From NCBI RefSeq assembly GCF_002723615.1, contig NZ_KZ304952.1:62001-126000 (forward strand): 64,000 bases of DNA. The letters are read 5' to 3'. The stretch's first letter is position 1, and each line of letters opens with the position of its first letter. Below the pieces are notes generated by a model, which worked only from the letters and a program-made list of their open reading frames with translations, was not told the DNA's origin and ran no database searches. The DNA is from Limimaricola cinnabarinus. Lineage in GTDB: Bacteria > Pseudomonadota > Alphaproteobacteria > Rhodobacterales > Rhodobacteraceae. Both the position numbers and the translations under genes were made by a program. Of the stretch, positions 37,532 through 46,452 are shown piece after piece.

Positions 37532-39487
37532 ATGCCCGACGATCTCCTCTCCGGCGCCGAGCCCGCCTATGACGCCTCCTCCATCGAAGTCCTCGAAGGG
37601 CTGGAGCCGGTCCGCAAGCGCCCCGGCATGTATATCGGCGGCACCGACGAGCGGGCGCTGCATCACCTCGTGGCCGAGGTGCTCGACAACTCCATGGACG
37701 AGGCCGTGGCGGGCCACGCCAACCGGATCGAGGTCGAGCTTCTGGCCGACTACTCCGTCGTGATCCGCGACAATGGCCGCGGCATCCCGATCGACCCTCA
37801 CCCCAAGTTCCCCGGCAAGTCGGCGCTGGAGGTGATCCTCTGCACGCTGCATGCGGGCGGCAAGTTCTCAGGGAAAGCCTACCAGACCTCCGGCGGCCTG
37901 CACGGCGTCGGCGCCTCGGTCGTCAATGCGCTCTCCGACAGCATGGTCGTTCAGGTCGCGCGCAACCGCGAGCTTTACGAGCAGCGCTTCTCGCGCGGCA
38001 AGCCCGAGGGCCCGGTCGCCAAGATCGGCGCCGCCCCCAACCGGCGCGGCACCACCGTCACCTTCCACGCCGACGAGGAGATCTTCGGCCATCACCGCTT
38101 CAAGCCCGCGCGGCTGATGAAGATGGTGCGCTCCAAGGCCTATCTCTTCTCGGGCGTCGAGATCCGCTGGAAGTCCGAGATCGACGATGGCGAGACCCCG
38201 AAGGAGGCCACCTTCCACTTCCCCGGCGGCCTTGCCGACTACCTCGCCGAAACCTTGGGCAAATCCTCGACCTATGCCGACAAGCCCTTTGCCGGCACCG
38301 TCGAGTTCTCCGAGAAGTTCAACGTGCCCGGCAAGGTCGAATGGGCGGTGAACTGGACGCCCTCGCGCGACGGCTTCACCCAGTCCTACTGCAACACCGT
38401 GCCGACGCCCGAGGGCGGCACGCATGAGAGCGGCTTCTGGGCCGCGATCCTCAAGGGCATCCGCGCCTATGGTGAACTGGTCAACAACAAGAAGGCGGGC
38501 CAGATCACCCGCGAGGACCTGACCACGGGCGGCTGCGCGCTGGTCTCGTGCTTCATCCGCGAGCCGGAATTCGTGGGCCAGACCAAGGACCGGCTGGCCA
38601 CCACCGAGGCGCAGCGCCTCGTCGAGAACTCGGTGCGCGATCATTTCGACAACTGGCTCGCCTCCGACACCAAGTCCGCGGGCGCGATCCTCGATTTCCT
38701 CGTGCTGCGCGCCGAGGAGCGGCTTCGGCGCAAGCAGGAGAAGGAGACGGCCCGCAAGACCGCGACCAAGAAGCTGCGCCTGCCGGGCAAGCTGGTCGAC
38801 TGCTCCGCCAACAACCGCTCCGGCACCGAGCTTTTCATCGTCGAGGGCGACTCGGCGGGCGGCTCGGCCAAGATGGCGCGCGACCGCAAGACGCAGGCGC
38901 TGCTGCCGCTCCGCGGCAAGATCCTCAACGTGCTGGGCGCGGCCTCGTCGAAGCTCGGCTCCAACCAGGAAATCAACGATCTGACGCAGGCGCTGGGCGT
39001 CGGGCTCGGGCCGAAGTTCAACGTCGACGATCTGCGCTATGACAAGATCATCATCATGACCGACGCCGATGTCGACGGCGCGCATATCGCGGCGCTCCTG
39101 ATGACCTTCTTCTTCAGCCAGATGCGCCCGATGATCGACCACGGCCACCTCTACCTCGCCTGCCCGCCGCTCTACCGGCTGACCCAAGGGGCCAGGCGCC
39201 TCTATGTCTCCGACGACGCGGAGAAGGACCTGATGATGCAGAAGGGTCTCGGCGGCAAAGGCAAGATCGATGTGCAGCGCTTCAAGGGTCTGGGCGAGAT
39301 GGACGCCAAGGATCTGAAGGAGACGACGATGGACCCGAACTCGCGCAAGCTGATCCGGGTGTCGATCAGCGACGACGAGCCGGGCGAGACGGCGGATCTG
39401 GTCGAGCGGCTGATGGGCAAGAAACCGGAGCTGCGGTTTCAGTATATTCAGGAGAATGCACGATTTGTTGAGGAATTGGATGTCTGA
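37532..39487 (+). CDS. parE: DNA topoisomerase IV subunit B
   Basis: A 651-residue type II topoisomerase ATPase subunit that decatenates daughter chromosomes with ParC. The GHKL ATPase has DNSMDEAVAG, VIRDNGRGIP, TSGGLHGVGASVVNA; the TOPRIM domain has FIVEGDSAGGSAKMARDRK and MTDADVDGAHI. The shorter length and DRKTQALLPLRGKILNV form separate ParE from GyrB. The ATG at 37532 is preferred over a GTG two codons upstream because both read in frame and ATG is usual. A DNA-binding-like gene follows after nine bases. Confidence 0.96.
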   Translation: MPDDLLSGAEPAYDASSIEVLEGLEPVRKRPGMYIGGTDERALHHLVAEVLDNSMDEAVAGHANRIEVELLADYSVVIRDNGRGIPIDPHPKFPGKSALEVILCTLHAGGKFSGKAYQTSGGLHGVGASVVNALSDSMVVQVARNRELYEQRFSRGKPEGPVAKIGAAPNRRGTTVTFHADEEIFGHHRFKPARLMKMVRSKAYLFSGVEIRWKSEIDDGETPKEATFHFPGGLADYLAETLGKSSTYADKPFAGTVEFSEKFNVPGKVEWAVNWTPSRDGFTQSYCNTVPTPEGGTHESGFWAAILKGIRAYGELVNNKKAGQITREDLTTGGCALVSCFIREPEFVGQTKDRLATTEAQRLVENSVRDHFDNWLASDTKSAGAILDFLVLRAEERLRRKQEKETARKTATKKLRLPGKLVDCSANNRSGTELFIVEGDSAGGSAKMARDRKTQALLPLRGKILNVLGAASSKLGSNQEINDLTQALGVGLGPKFNVDDLRYDKIIIMTDADVDGAHIAALLMTFFFSQMRPMIDHGHLYLACPPLYRLTQGARRLYVSDDAEKDLMMQKGLGGKGKIDVQRFKGLGEMDAKDLKETTMDPNSRKLIRVSISDDEPGETADLVERLMGKKPELRFQYIQENARFVEELDV

Positions 39488-39496
39488 TCGGAGGCT

Positions 39497-40009
39497 ATGG
39501 CCGATGATCTTGATGATCCCCTAGTCGAAACAGGTGCCTACCCGCGCCAAGACCTGACGCGGGATGGCTATTTTCGAGCAAGTGAGCCATGGAGCGAGGC
39601 CGAGGAACGGGTCTTGCTGCAGCTTCACATGGAGCTCCGCCTGTCCGATGAGGGCATGTCCCGGCATCTGGCCCGACCGCCCGGCTCGATTCGGTATCGT
39701 CTGCGGCGCTTGCTCGACCCCGATGGTGTTGGGCGCGCCCGGGAGAGGCTGAGGACCGAACACCCTTTGCGCCGTGTGCTGATGGGCAGACATCCGGTCA
39801 CCGGCAAACCGCTCTCGCCTGATTCCGCGTGGCGGCACCCCGCGATCCTCAACGATCTGCCGATCATCCTGAAGTCATGCGAGGTCGCGGATGCGGCTTC
39901 GCATGATCGGGCGCCAATGCCCAATCCGCCAGCATGCAGGCCCACCCGGCGAACCTCCGCCACGCTCCACAGGATGGAGTTGGACGACGACGTTATTGAA
40001 GAGGGATGA
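39497..40009 (+). CDS. Hypothetical protein with SANT/HTH-like segment downstream of parE
   Basis: A 170-residue protein. Residues ~32-70, EPWSEAEERVLLQLHMELRLSD followed by MSRHLARPPGSIRYRLRRLL, read like a compact Myb/SANT or 'W-x-x-E-E-D' helix-turn-helix in which the third helix (PPGSIRYRL) would contact DNA. The rest is basic and Pro-rich, with no recognised fold. Composition is somewhat lower in GC than its neighbours. GATCGGAGG precedes the ATG. It is in the parE operon by position. Function is unknown; a DNA-binding accessory role is inference. Confidence 0.72.
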   Translation: MADDLDDPLVETGAYPRQDLTRDGYFRASEPWSEAEERVLLQLHMELRLSDEGMSRHLARPPGSIRYRLRRLLDPDGVGRARERLRTEHPLRRVLMGRHPVTGKPLSPDSAWRHPAILNDLPIILKSCEVADAASHDRAPMPNPPACRPTRRTSATLHRMELDDDVIEEG

Positions 40010-40018
40010 ACCTTGCGC

Positions 40019-40696
40019 TCAGGCCACCACCCCGTGATCCATCCGCACCACCCGATCCATCCGGCTCGCCAGTTCGAGATTATGCGTCGCGATCAACGCC
40101 GAGAGCCCCGTGCCGCGCACCAGTTCCATCAGCGCGCCGAAGACCCTGTCAGACGTGTCGGGATCGAGGTTGCCGGTCGGCTCGTCGGCCAGCAGCAGGC
40201 GCGGCGCATTGGCCAGTGCGCGGCAGAAGGCCACGCGCTGCTGCTCGCCCCCCGATAGCGCCGCCGGGCGGTGATCGGCGCGCGGCTCGACGCCGACCTG
40301 TGCCAGAAGCTCCCGCGCCCGCGCCTCCGCCTCGCGGCGCGAGACGCCCGCCGCAAGCTGCGGCAGCACGATGTTCTCCAGCGCCGTGAACTCGGGCAGA
40401 AGATGGTGGAACTGGTAGATGAAGCCGACATCGGCGCGGCGCACCTGTGTGCGGCGGCGATCCGAGAGCTTGGTCATCTCCTGCCCCGCGATCTCGACAT
40501 GGCCCGCATCGGGCGTGTCGAGAAGCCCCGCGATGTGCAAAAGCGTCGACTTGCCCGCGCCCGAGGGTGCCACCAGCGCCACGACCTCGCCGGGGCGGAT
40601 CACCAGATCCGCGCCGCGCAGCACCTGCACCTCGGAGGGCTTGCCCCGGTTGTAGGTCTTGGTGAGGCCCGAGAGCTTCAGGATCGGATCACTCAT
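40019..40696 (-). CDS. lolD: Lipoprotein-releasing ABC transporter ATPase LolD
   Basis: A 225-residue ABC ATPase of the MacB/LolD type. Walker A is [12 protein letters not shown], the signature is [16 protein letters not shown], Walker B is [12 protein letters not shown] and the H-loop is ATHN. The LolD-family insertion [18 protein letters not shown] is present. With the adjacent permease it releases lipoproteins from the inner membrane to LolA. Its start overlaps the permease stop by eight bases. Confidence 0.96.
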   Translation of the reverse strand: MSDPILKLSGLTKTYNRGKPSEVQVLRGADLVIRPGEVVALVAPSGAGKSTLLHIAGLLDTPDAGHVEIAGQEMTKLSDRRRTQVRRADVGFIYQFHHLLPEFTALENIVLPQLAAGVSRREAEARARELLAQVGVEPRADHRPAALSGGEQQRVAFCRALANAPRLLLADEPTGNLDPDTSDRVFGALMELVRGTGLSALIATHNLELASRMDRVVRMDHGVVA

Positions 40697-41975
40697 AGCG
40701 CAGCGCCTCGACCGGGTTCATCCGCGCCGCGCGGCGGGCGGGAAACAGGGTGATGACCCATGACAGGGTCAGCGACAGGGCCACGGCGGAGAGCACGTCG
40801 CCCAGCTCCAGCTTGGCGGGCAGCGCGTAGATGCCGCGGATCGACGGGTCCCAGACGCCGCCGCCCGAAAGATAGTTCACCGTGGCGAAGATCGGGTCGA
40901 TCCAGATGGCGAAGGCACAGCCCAAGACCACGCCCGCGAGCGTGCCGATGGTGCCGATGCCCGCGCCGCAGATGAAGAACACCCTGAGCACCGAGCCTTC
41001 GGTCAGCCCCATGGTGCGCAATATGCCGATGTCGCGCCCCTTGTTCTTCACCAGCATGATCAGCCCGGAGATGATGTTCATGCTCGCGATCAGCACGAGG
41101 ATCGACAGGATCACGAACATCACGTTGTCCTCGACCGTGAGCGCGCGCAAAAACGCGCCCGCGCTGTCGCGCCATGTCCAGAGAAACGCCGTCGGCCCCG
41201 CCGCTTCCATGATCTCGGGCACGAGATCCTGCACGTTGTCGGGGTCCTCGACCATCACCTCGATCTCGCCCGCGACGCCGTCGCGGTTGAAGAAGAGCTG
41301 CGCCTCCGACAGCGGCAGGTAGGCGCGCGTGCGGTCGATGTCGTAGCGCCCGGCGGTGAAGATATAGGTCACTTCATAGGCCGAGACGCGCGGGCTCTGC
41401 CCCATCGGGGTGCGCGCGCCGTTGGGCGACAATATCCGCACCTTGTCGCCGATCACCGCGCCCAGCTCGCGCGCCACGCCAGAACCCAGCGCGATCCCCT
41501 CCTCGAAGCGCGCGATGTCGCCGATGCCGGTCTCGGGGTCGGCGATGCGCGGCAGGGAGGCGAGATCCTCGGCCCGGATGCCGTAGACCTCGACGCCGGC
41601 ATTGCCCGCATCGAAGCTCGCCATCACCTGCCCGCGCACCACGGGGGCGGCGCGGGTGACGCCGTCGATCTGCATCAGCCGCTCGGACAGACCCTCGTAA
41701 TCCTCGATCACCCGGCGGGTGATCTCGGTGCCCTCGATCACGCTGTCCTGATAGACGGTGACATGGGCGTTGGCGCCGAGGATGGTATCGATGAATTCCT
41801 CGCGGAAGCCCGCCCGCACCGACAGCGTCGCGATCAGCGCGAAGACGGCAAGGGTGATGCCGACGAGGCTGATCCAGGTCATGACGCTCACCCCGCCCTC
41901 GGCGCGGCGGGCGCGGATGTAGCGCCAGGCGATCATCCACTCGAAGGCGGAAAACGGGGCGGTGCGGTTGGCCAT
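40689..41975 (-). CDS. lolC: Lipoprotein-releasing ABC permease LolC/LolE type
   Basis: A 428-residue permease with one N-terminal helix, a large periplasmic domain (about residues 55-275) and three C-terminal helices, the MacB/FtsX fold. [20 protein letters not shown] is the LolC/E N-terminal motif; [13 protein letters not shown] is the coupling-helix motif. Only one permease gene is present, so it probably acts as a homodimer, as in other alphaproteobacteria. The start at 41975 is chosen because an upstream extension is Pro-rich and not conserved-looking. Confidence 0.95.
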   Translation of the reverse strand: MANRTAPFSAFEWMIAWRYIRARRAEGGVSVMTWISLVGITLAVFALIATLSVRAGFREEFIDTILGANAHVTVYQDSVIEGTEITRRVIEDYEGLSERLMQIDGVTRAAPVVRGQVMASFDAGNAGVEVYGIRAEDLASLPRIADPETGIGDIARFEEGIALGSGVARELGAVIGDKVRILSPNGARTPMGQSPRVSAYEVTYIFTAGRYDIDRTRAYLPLSEAQLFFNRDGVAGEIEVMVEDPDNVQDLVPEIMEAAGPTAFLWTWRDSAGAFLRALTVEDNVMFVILSILVLIASMNIISGLIMLVKNKGRDIGILRTMGLTEGSVLRVFFICGAGIGTIGTLAGVVLGCAFAIWIDPIFATVNYLSGGGVWDPSIRGIYALPAKLELGDVLSAVALSLTLSWVITLFPARRAARMNPVEALRYE

Positions 41976-42157
41976 GGAGGGTCCCTTGAAATGCGCGCGG
42001 ACCTTGGGGGGAGGCGCGGGCGGGGTCAAGCCGCGACGCCGCCACCTCACGCCACGGTGCTTGACGAGAACGGCGGCGCCGGGTCAGCTTGGCCCTTGGG
42101 GGATGTCATGACCGGCGCGCCGCGCCCGCATGGCCGCATTTGGGGGGAGGAGCGCCG

Positions 42158-43138
42158 ATGCGCGCCGTGATCTGCCGCGCCTATGGCGGCACCGAGCATC
42201 TCGAAATCGTCGAGCGCGCCCTGCCAGAGCCGGGGCCGGGCGAGATTCGCGTCGGGCTCTGCGCCGGAACGGTAAGCGCGGGCGACTGGCGCATCCGTTC
42301 GCTCAGCGTGCCGCCGGGCTACGGGCTGATGCTGCGCGCCGCCTTCGGCTGGACCGGGCCGCGCCAGCCGGTGCTGGGCACCGCCTTTTCCGGGGTGGTG
42401 GAGGCGGTCGGGCAGGACGTGACCCGCTTCGGCCCGGGCGACGAGGTGTTCGGCTCGACCGGCATGAAGATGGGCGCCCATGCCGAGGCGGTGGTGCTGC
42501 CCGAGGGGGGCGCGGTGGTCCACAAGCCGCATGTGCTGATCCATTCCCAGGCCGCCGCCCTGCCCTTCGGCGCGACCACGGCGCTGCAGTTCCTGCGCGA
42601 TCGCGGGCGGCTCAAGCCCAAGCACAGGCTCTGCGTCGTCGGCGCCTCGGGCGCGGTCGGCACGGCGGCGGTGCAGATCGGCCGGGCGATGGGCGCGCAT
42701 GTGACCGCCGTCTGCTCGGCCGCCAATGCCGATCTGGTGCGCGATCTGGGCGCGCGCGAGGTGATCGCCCATGACGAGGGCGAAGACCCCTTCGCCGAGG
42801 AAAACCGCTTCGACGTGATCCTCGACACGGTGGGTCAGGCACCCCTGAAGCGACGGATGCGGGCGCTGCGCCGCCGGGGGCGGCTGCTGCTGGTCTATGC
42901 GGGGCTCGGCACCGGGATCGCGTCGTGCTTCGTGGGCCGTGGCGGGCGACGGGCGCGGGGCGGCGTGGCAAATGAAAGCCGCGCCGACATGGAGGAGATC
43001 GCCCGGCTCATCGAGGCGGGCGATCTGCGCGCGGTGATCGACAGCCGCTACCGGCTGTCGCAGATCGCGCAGGCCTATGACCGGGTGGCGACGGGCCGCA
43101 AGCGCGGCGCCGTGGTGCTGCTGCCCGACGACATCTAG
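42158..43138 (+). CDS. MDR-superfamily zinc-independent oxidoreductase
   Basis: A 326-residue medium-chain reductase of the quinone-oxidoreductase branch. The substrate domain begins MRAVICRAYGGTEHLEIVER, and the nucleotide-binding motif is VVGASGAVGTAAVQIGRAMGA with AREVIAHDEGEDPF beyond it. The structural zinc cysteines of alcohol dehydrogenases are absent. NADPH-dependent reduction of quinones or enones is the usual activity; the substrate here is unknown. GGGGGAGGAG lies just upstream. It is convergent with proS, three bases between stop codons. Confidence 0.9.
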   Translation: MRAVICRAYGGTEHLEIVERALPEPGPGEIRVGLCAGTVSAGDWRIRSLSVPPGYGLMLRAAFGWTGPRQPVLGTAFSGVVEAVGQDVTRFGPGDEVFGSTGMKMGAHAEAVVLPEGGAVVHKPHVLIHSQAAALPFGATTALQFLRDRGRLKPKHRLCVVGASGAVGTAAVQIGRAMGAHVTAVCSAANADLVRDLGAREVIAHDEGEDPFAEENRFDVILDTVGQAPLKRRMRALRRRGRLLLVYAGLGTGIASCFVGRGGRRARGGVANESRADMEEIARLIEAGDLRAVIDSRYRLSQIAQAYDRVATGRKRGAVVLLPDDI

Positions 43139-43141
43139 CCT

Positions 43142-44479
43142 TCAGAGATAGGCGTAGATCCGGGCGATCTTCTCGACCGCCTGCTCGGGCGGCAGCTCCT
43201 CGCTTTCGCCGGTGCGGCGCGAGACCAGCTCGACCACGCCGTTCTTGAGCCCCTTGGGCCCCACGGTGATCCGCCACGGCAGGCCGATCAGGTCCATCGT
43301 GGCGAACTTGGCGCCCGCCCGCTCGTTGCGGTCGTCATAAAGCGGGTCGAGGCCCAGCGCCTGCAGACCGGCATAGATGCCCGCGCAGGCGGCGTCGGTC
43401 TCGGCGTCGCCCTGGCGCAGGTTGACGATGCCCACGTGGAAGGGCGTGACGCCTTCGGGCCAGATGATGCCCTTCTCGTCGTGGCTGGCCTCAATGATCG
43501 CGCCGACGAGCCGGCTCACGCCGATGCCGTGGGAGCCCATCTCGACCGGCACGCGCTGGCCTTCGGCATTGGTCACGGTCGCGCCCAGCGCCTTGGAATA
43601 CTTGGTGCCGAAATAGAAGATCTGGCCGACCTCGATCCCGCGCGAGGAGCGGCGGCGCTCTTCGGGCACCGCGTCGAACAGCGCCGCATCATGCGTCTCG
43701 TCGGTCCGCGCATAGGGCGTGGTCCATTCCGAAACGATCTGCTTGAGCTGGTTCGGGTCCTCGTAGTTCACCACCCGGTCGGACAACTCCAGATCGAGGA
43801 TGGCGCTGTCGTAGAACACCTCGCTCTCGCCGGTGTCGGCCAGCACGAGGAACTCATGCGTGTTCTCGCCGCCGATCGGCCCGGAATCGGCGCGCATCGG
43901 GATCGCCTTGAGCCCCATCCGCTCATAGGTGCGCAGGTAGCTCACCATGTGGCGGTCATACGCCTCGAGCGCGCTTTCGCGGTCGACGTCGAAATTGTAG
44001 CCGTCCTTCATCAGGAACTCGCGGCCGCGCATCACGCCGAAGCGCGGGCGCATCTCGTCGCGGAACTTCCACTGGATGTGGTAGAGCGTCTTGGGCAGGT
44101 CGCGGTAGGAGGAGATGTAGCTGCGGAAGATGTCGGTGATCATCTCCTCGTTGGTGGGGCCATAGAGCAGATCGCGCCCGTGCCGGTCCTTGATGCGCAG
44201 CATCTCCTCGCCATACGCCTCGTAGCGCCCGCTTTCGCGCCACAGATCGGCCGATTGCAGCGTCGGCATCAGAAGCGGGATATGCCCGGCCTTCTGCTGC
44301 TCCTCGTCGACGATGCGCTCGATGTTCCTGAGCACCTTGAGCCCCAGCGGCAGCCAGGAATAGATGCCGACGGCGGCCTGCTTGATCAGGCCCGCGCGCA
44401 GCATGTAGCGGTGGCTGACGATCTGCGCCTCGGCGGGCGTTTCCTTGAGCACGGGCAGGAAATAGCGGGTCAGGCGCAT
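43142..44479 (-). CDS. proS: Proline-tRNA ligase (short alphaproteobacterial type)
   Basis: A 445-residue class II prolyl-tRNA synthetase. Motif 1 region [25 protein letters not shown], motif 2 with [22 protein letters not shown] and motif 3 in [23 protein letters not shown] are complete. The large YbaK-like editing insertion of the E. coli enzyme is missing, so mischarged Ala-tRNA would need a separate editing protein. The anticodon-binding domain is at the C-terminus. Confidence 0.97.
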   Translation of the reverse strand: MRLTRYFLPVLKETPAEAQIVSHRYMLRAGLIKQAAVGIYSWLPLGLKVLRNIERIVDEEQQKAGHIPLLMPTLQSADLWRESGRYEAYGEEMLRIKDRHGRDLLYGPTNEEMITDIFRSYISSYRDLPKTLYHIQWKFRDEMRPRFGVMRGREFLMKDGYNFDVDRESALEAYDRHMVSYLRTYERMGLKAIPMRADSGPIGGENTHEFLVLADTGESEVFYDSAILDLELSDRVVNYEDPNQLKQIVSEWTTPYARTDETHDAALFDAVPEERRRSSRGIEVGQIFYFGTKYSKALGATVTNAEGQRVPVEMGSHGIGVSRLVGAIIEASHDEKGIIWPEGVTPFHVGIVNLRQGDAETDAACAGIYAGLQALGLDPLYDDRNERAGAKFATMDLIGLPWRITVGPKGLKNGVVELVSRRTGESEELPPEQAVEKIARIYAYL

Positions 44480-44667
44480 CGAGGAATCCTATTGTCAGAG
44501 AGCCGGGTCAGCCGGGGAGCGGACGAATTCCCCTGTAGGGGAGTGCCGCGCACCTGACAAGCGCCGTCCCGCCCTGCCCGCGCGCCGGCTTCGGGGGGCC
44601 AAAAGGCTTGCGTGCCACCCGCCGGGCGGCGACATAGGTAGCGCACCCCCCGCAAGGAGCGAATTTC

Positions 44668-45792
44668 GTGGCACTTCCGATCCAGCAGCAGGCGCGCATC
44701 TGGGCCGTCATCGCCGCCGTGGCCTTCGTGCTTTTGTGGCTGTTGGGCGACGTGATCCTGCCCTTTTTGCTCGGCGGCGCGCTGGCCTATCTGCTCGATC
44801 CGCTGGCCGACCGGCTGGAGCGGCTGGGGCTGAGCCGGACATGGGCGGTGGCGGTGATCGCGCTCGGCGTGGTGCTGGGCTTCGTGGCCGCCGTGCTCTT
44901 GCTGATCCCGACGCTGATCCGGCAGACCAGCCAGCTGGTGCAGACCGCGCCCGAGCTGTTCACCGGGCTGCGCGACTGGCTCGCCGCCCGCTTTCCCGAG
45001 CTGATGGACGACAGCTCCACCATCCGCGGTCAGCTCGACGCGATCGGCGCGGGCGTGCAGGCGCGCGGCGGCGAGATCCTCGAAGGCTTGCTCTCTTCGG
45101 CGATGGGGCTCCTCAACCTGTTGATGCTGTTCGTGGTGGTCCCCGTCGTCGCGGTCTACCTGCTGGTCGACTGGGACCGGATGGTGGCGCGGATCGACGA
45201 GCTTTTGCCGCGCGAGCACGCGCCGACGATCCGCCAGCTCGCGCGCGAGGTCGACCGGACGCTCGCCTCCTTCGTGCGCGGACAGGGGCTCGTCTGCCTG
45301 ATCCTCGGCACCTATTACGCGGTGGCGCTGGCGCTGGTAGGCTTGAATTTCGGCCTCGTGGTCGGCGCGGTGGCGGGGCTCGTCACCTTCATTCCTTATG
45401 TCGGCGCGCTGGTGGGCGGCGTGCTGGCGATCGGGCTGGCGCTGTTCCAGTTCTGGGGCGACTGGGTCTGGATCGGCGCGGTGGCGGGCATCTTCGTCGC
45501 GGGCCAGATGATCGAGGGCAACGTCCTGACGCCGCGTCTCGTCGGCGGCTCGGTCGGGCTGCACCCGGTCTGGCTGCTCTTCGCGCTGGCGGTGTTCGGC
45601 ACGCTGTTCGGCTTCGTCGGCATGCTGGTGGCGGTGCCCTTCGCGGCGAGCCTCGGGGTCTTTGCCCGCTTTGCCGTCGCGCGCTACCAGCAAAGCGCGC
45701 TCTACAGCGGCGGCCCCACGGCGATGCCGCCGCCCGTGACGCCGCCCGCCCCGCCCGCGACCCCGCCGGAGCGCGCATGGCGTGGCAACTGA
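44668..45792 (+). CDS. AI-2E-family (PerM-like) permease
   Basis: A 374-residue polytopic membrane protein of the UPF0118/AI-2E exporter family. Helices run through most of the protein; conserved segments are LAYLLDPLADRLER, YLLVDWDRMV, LVTFIPYVGALVGG and EGNVLTPRLVGGSVGLHPV. The C-terminus is Pro-rich. The start is GTG, with AAGGAG eight bases upstream. Despite the family name, autoinducer export is not shown for most members. The next gene, hdaA, starts 16 bases before this one ends. Confidence 0.92.
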   Translation: MALPIQQQARIWAVIAAVAFVLLWLLGDVILPFLLGGALAYLLDPLADRLERLGLSRTWAVAVIALGVVLGFVAAVLLLIPTLIRQTSQLVQTAPELFTGLRDWLAARFPELMDDSSTIRGQLDAIGAGVQARGGEILEGLLSSAMGLLNLLMLFVVVPVVAVYLLVDWDRMVARIDELLPREHAPTIRQLAREVDRTLASFVRGQGLVCLILGTYYAVALALVGLNFGLVVGAVAGLVTFIPYVGALVGGVLAIGLALFQFWGDWVWIGAVAGIFVAGQMIEGNVLTPRLVGGSVGLHPVWLLFALAVFGTLFGFVGMLVAVPFAASLGVFARFAVARYQQSALYSGGPTAMPPPVTPPAPPATPPERAWRGN

Positions 45793-46403
45793 GCCTCGAT
45801 CTGCCGCTGGCGGTGGCGCTGGGCTCCGAGGATTTCATCCTGTCCGACGCCAACCGCGCCGCGCACCGCATGGTGACGGCGATGGGCTGGCCCGAGGGCA
45901 AGCTCGCCCTCACAGGCCCGCCCGGCTCGGGCAAGAGCCACCTCGCCCGCCTCTGGCAGGCGACCAGCGAGGCGATCGTGGTCGAGGACATCCAGCGCCT
46001 CTCTCCCGCCGCCGAAGAGACGCTGTTTCACCTGCACAACCGGCTCGCCGCCTCGGGCGGGCGGCTGCTGCTCACCGCCGACCGCGCGCCCGCCCGGCTC
46101 GACATCGCGCTGCCCGATCTGGCGTCCCGGCTGCAGGCGACGGCGGTGGCGCGGATCGCCGACCCCGACGACCGGCTCTTGCGCGCCGTGCTGGCCAAGC
46201 ATTTCGCCGATCGCCAGCTGGTGCCGATGGCCGACGTGATCCCGTTTCTCGCCGCCCGGATCGAGCGCAGCTTCTCGAGCGCCGCCGCCGTGGTCGCCCG
46301 GCTCGACCGGCTGGCGCTGGCCGAGGCCCGGCCGGTGAGCCGGGCGCTGGCCCGCCGGGCGCTGGGCACATCGCTGGACATTCCTGCCGGACGGGCGCGA
46401 TAG
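45777..46403 (+). CDS. hdaA: DnaA-related replication regulator HdaA
   Basis: A 208-residue AAA+ protein related to the DnaA ATPase domain but with no DNA-binding domain IV. Walker A is GPPGSGKSHLARLW, Walker B is VVEDIQRL, and AARIERSFSSAAAVVARLD is the helical lid. HdaA with the beta clamp stimulates ATP hydrolysis on DnaA and limits re-initiation in Caulobacter. It overlaps the preceding permease gene by 16 bases and lies directly before ppk1 and ppx. Confidence 0.93.
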   Translation: MAWQLSLDLPLAVALGSEDFILSDANRAAHRMVTAMGWPEGKLALTGPPGSGKSHLARLWQATSEAIVVEDIQRLSPAAEETLFHLHNRLAASGGRLLLTADRAPARLDIALPDLASRLQATAVARIADPDDRLLRAVLAKHFADRQLVPMADVIPFLAARIERSFSSAAAVVARLDRLALAEARPVSRALARRALGTSLDIPAGRAR

Positions 46404-46452
46404 TGGGGCGACCCTTCATCCCGACGTTGCAAGAATGCGCCAGACAGCACCC

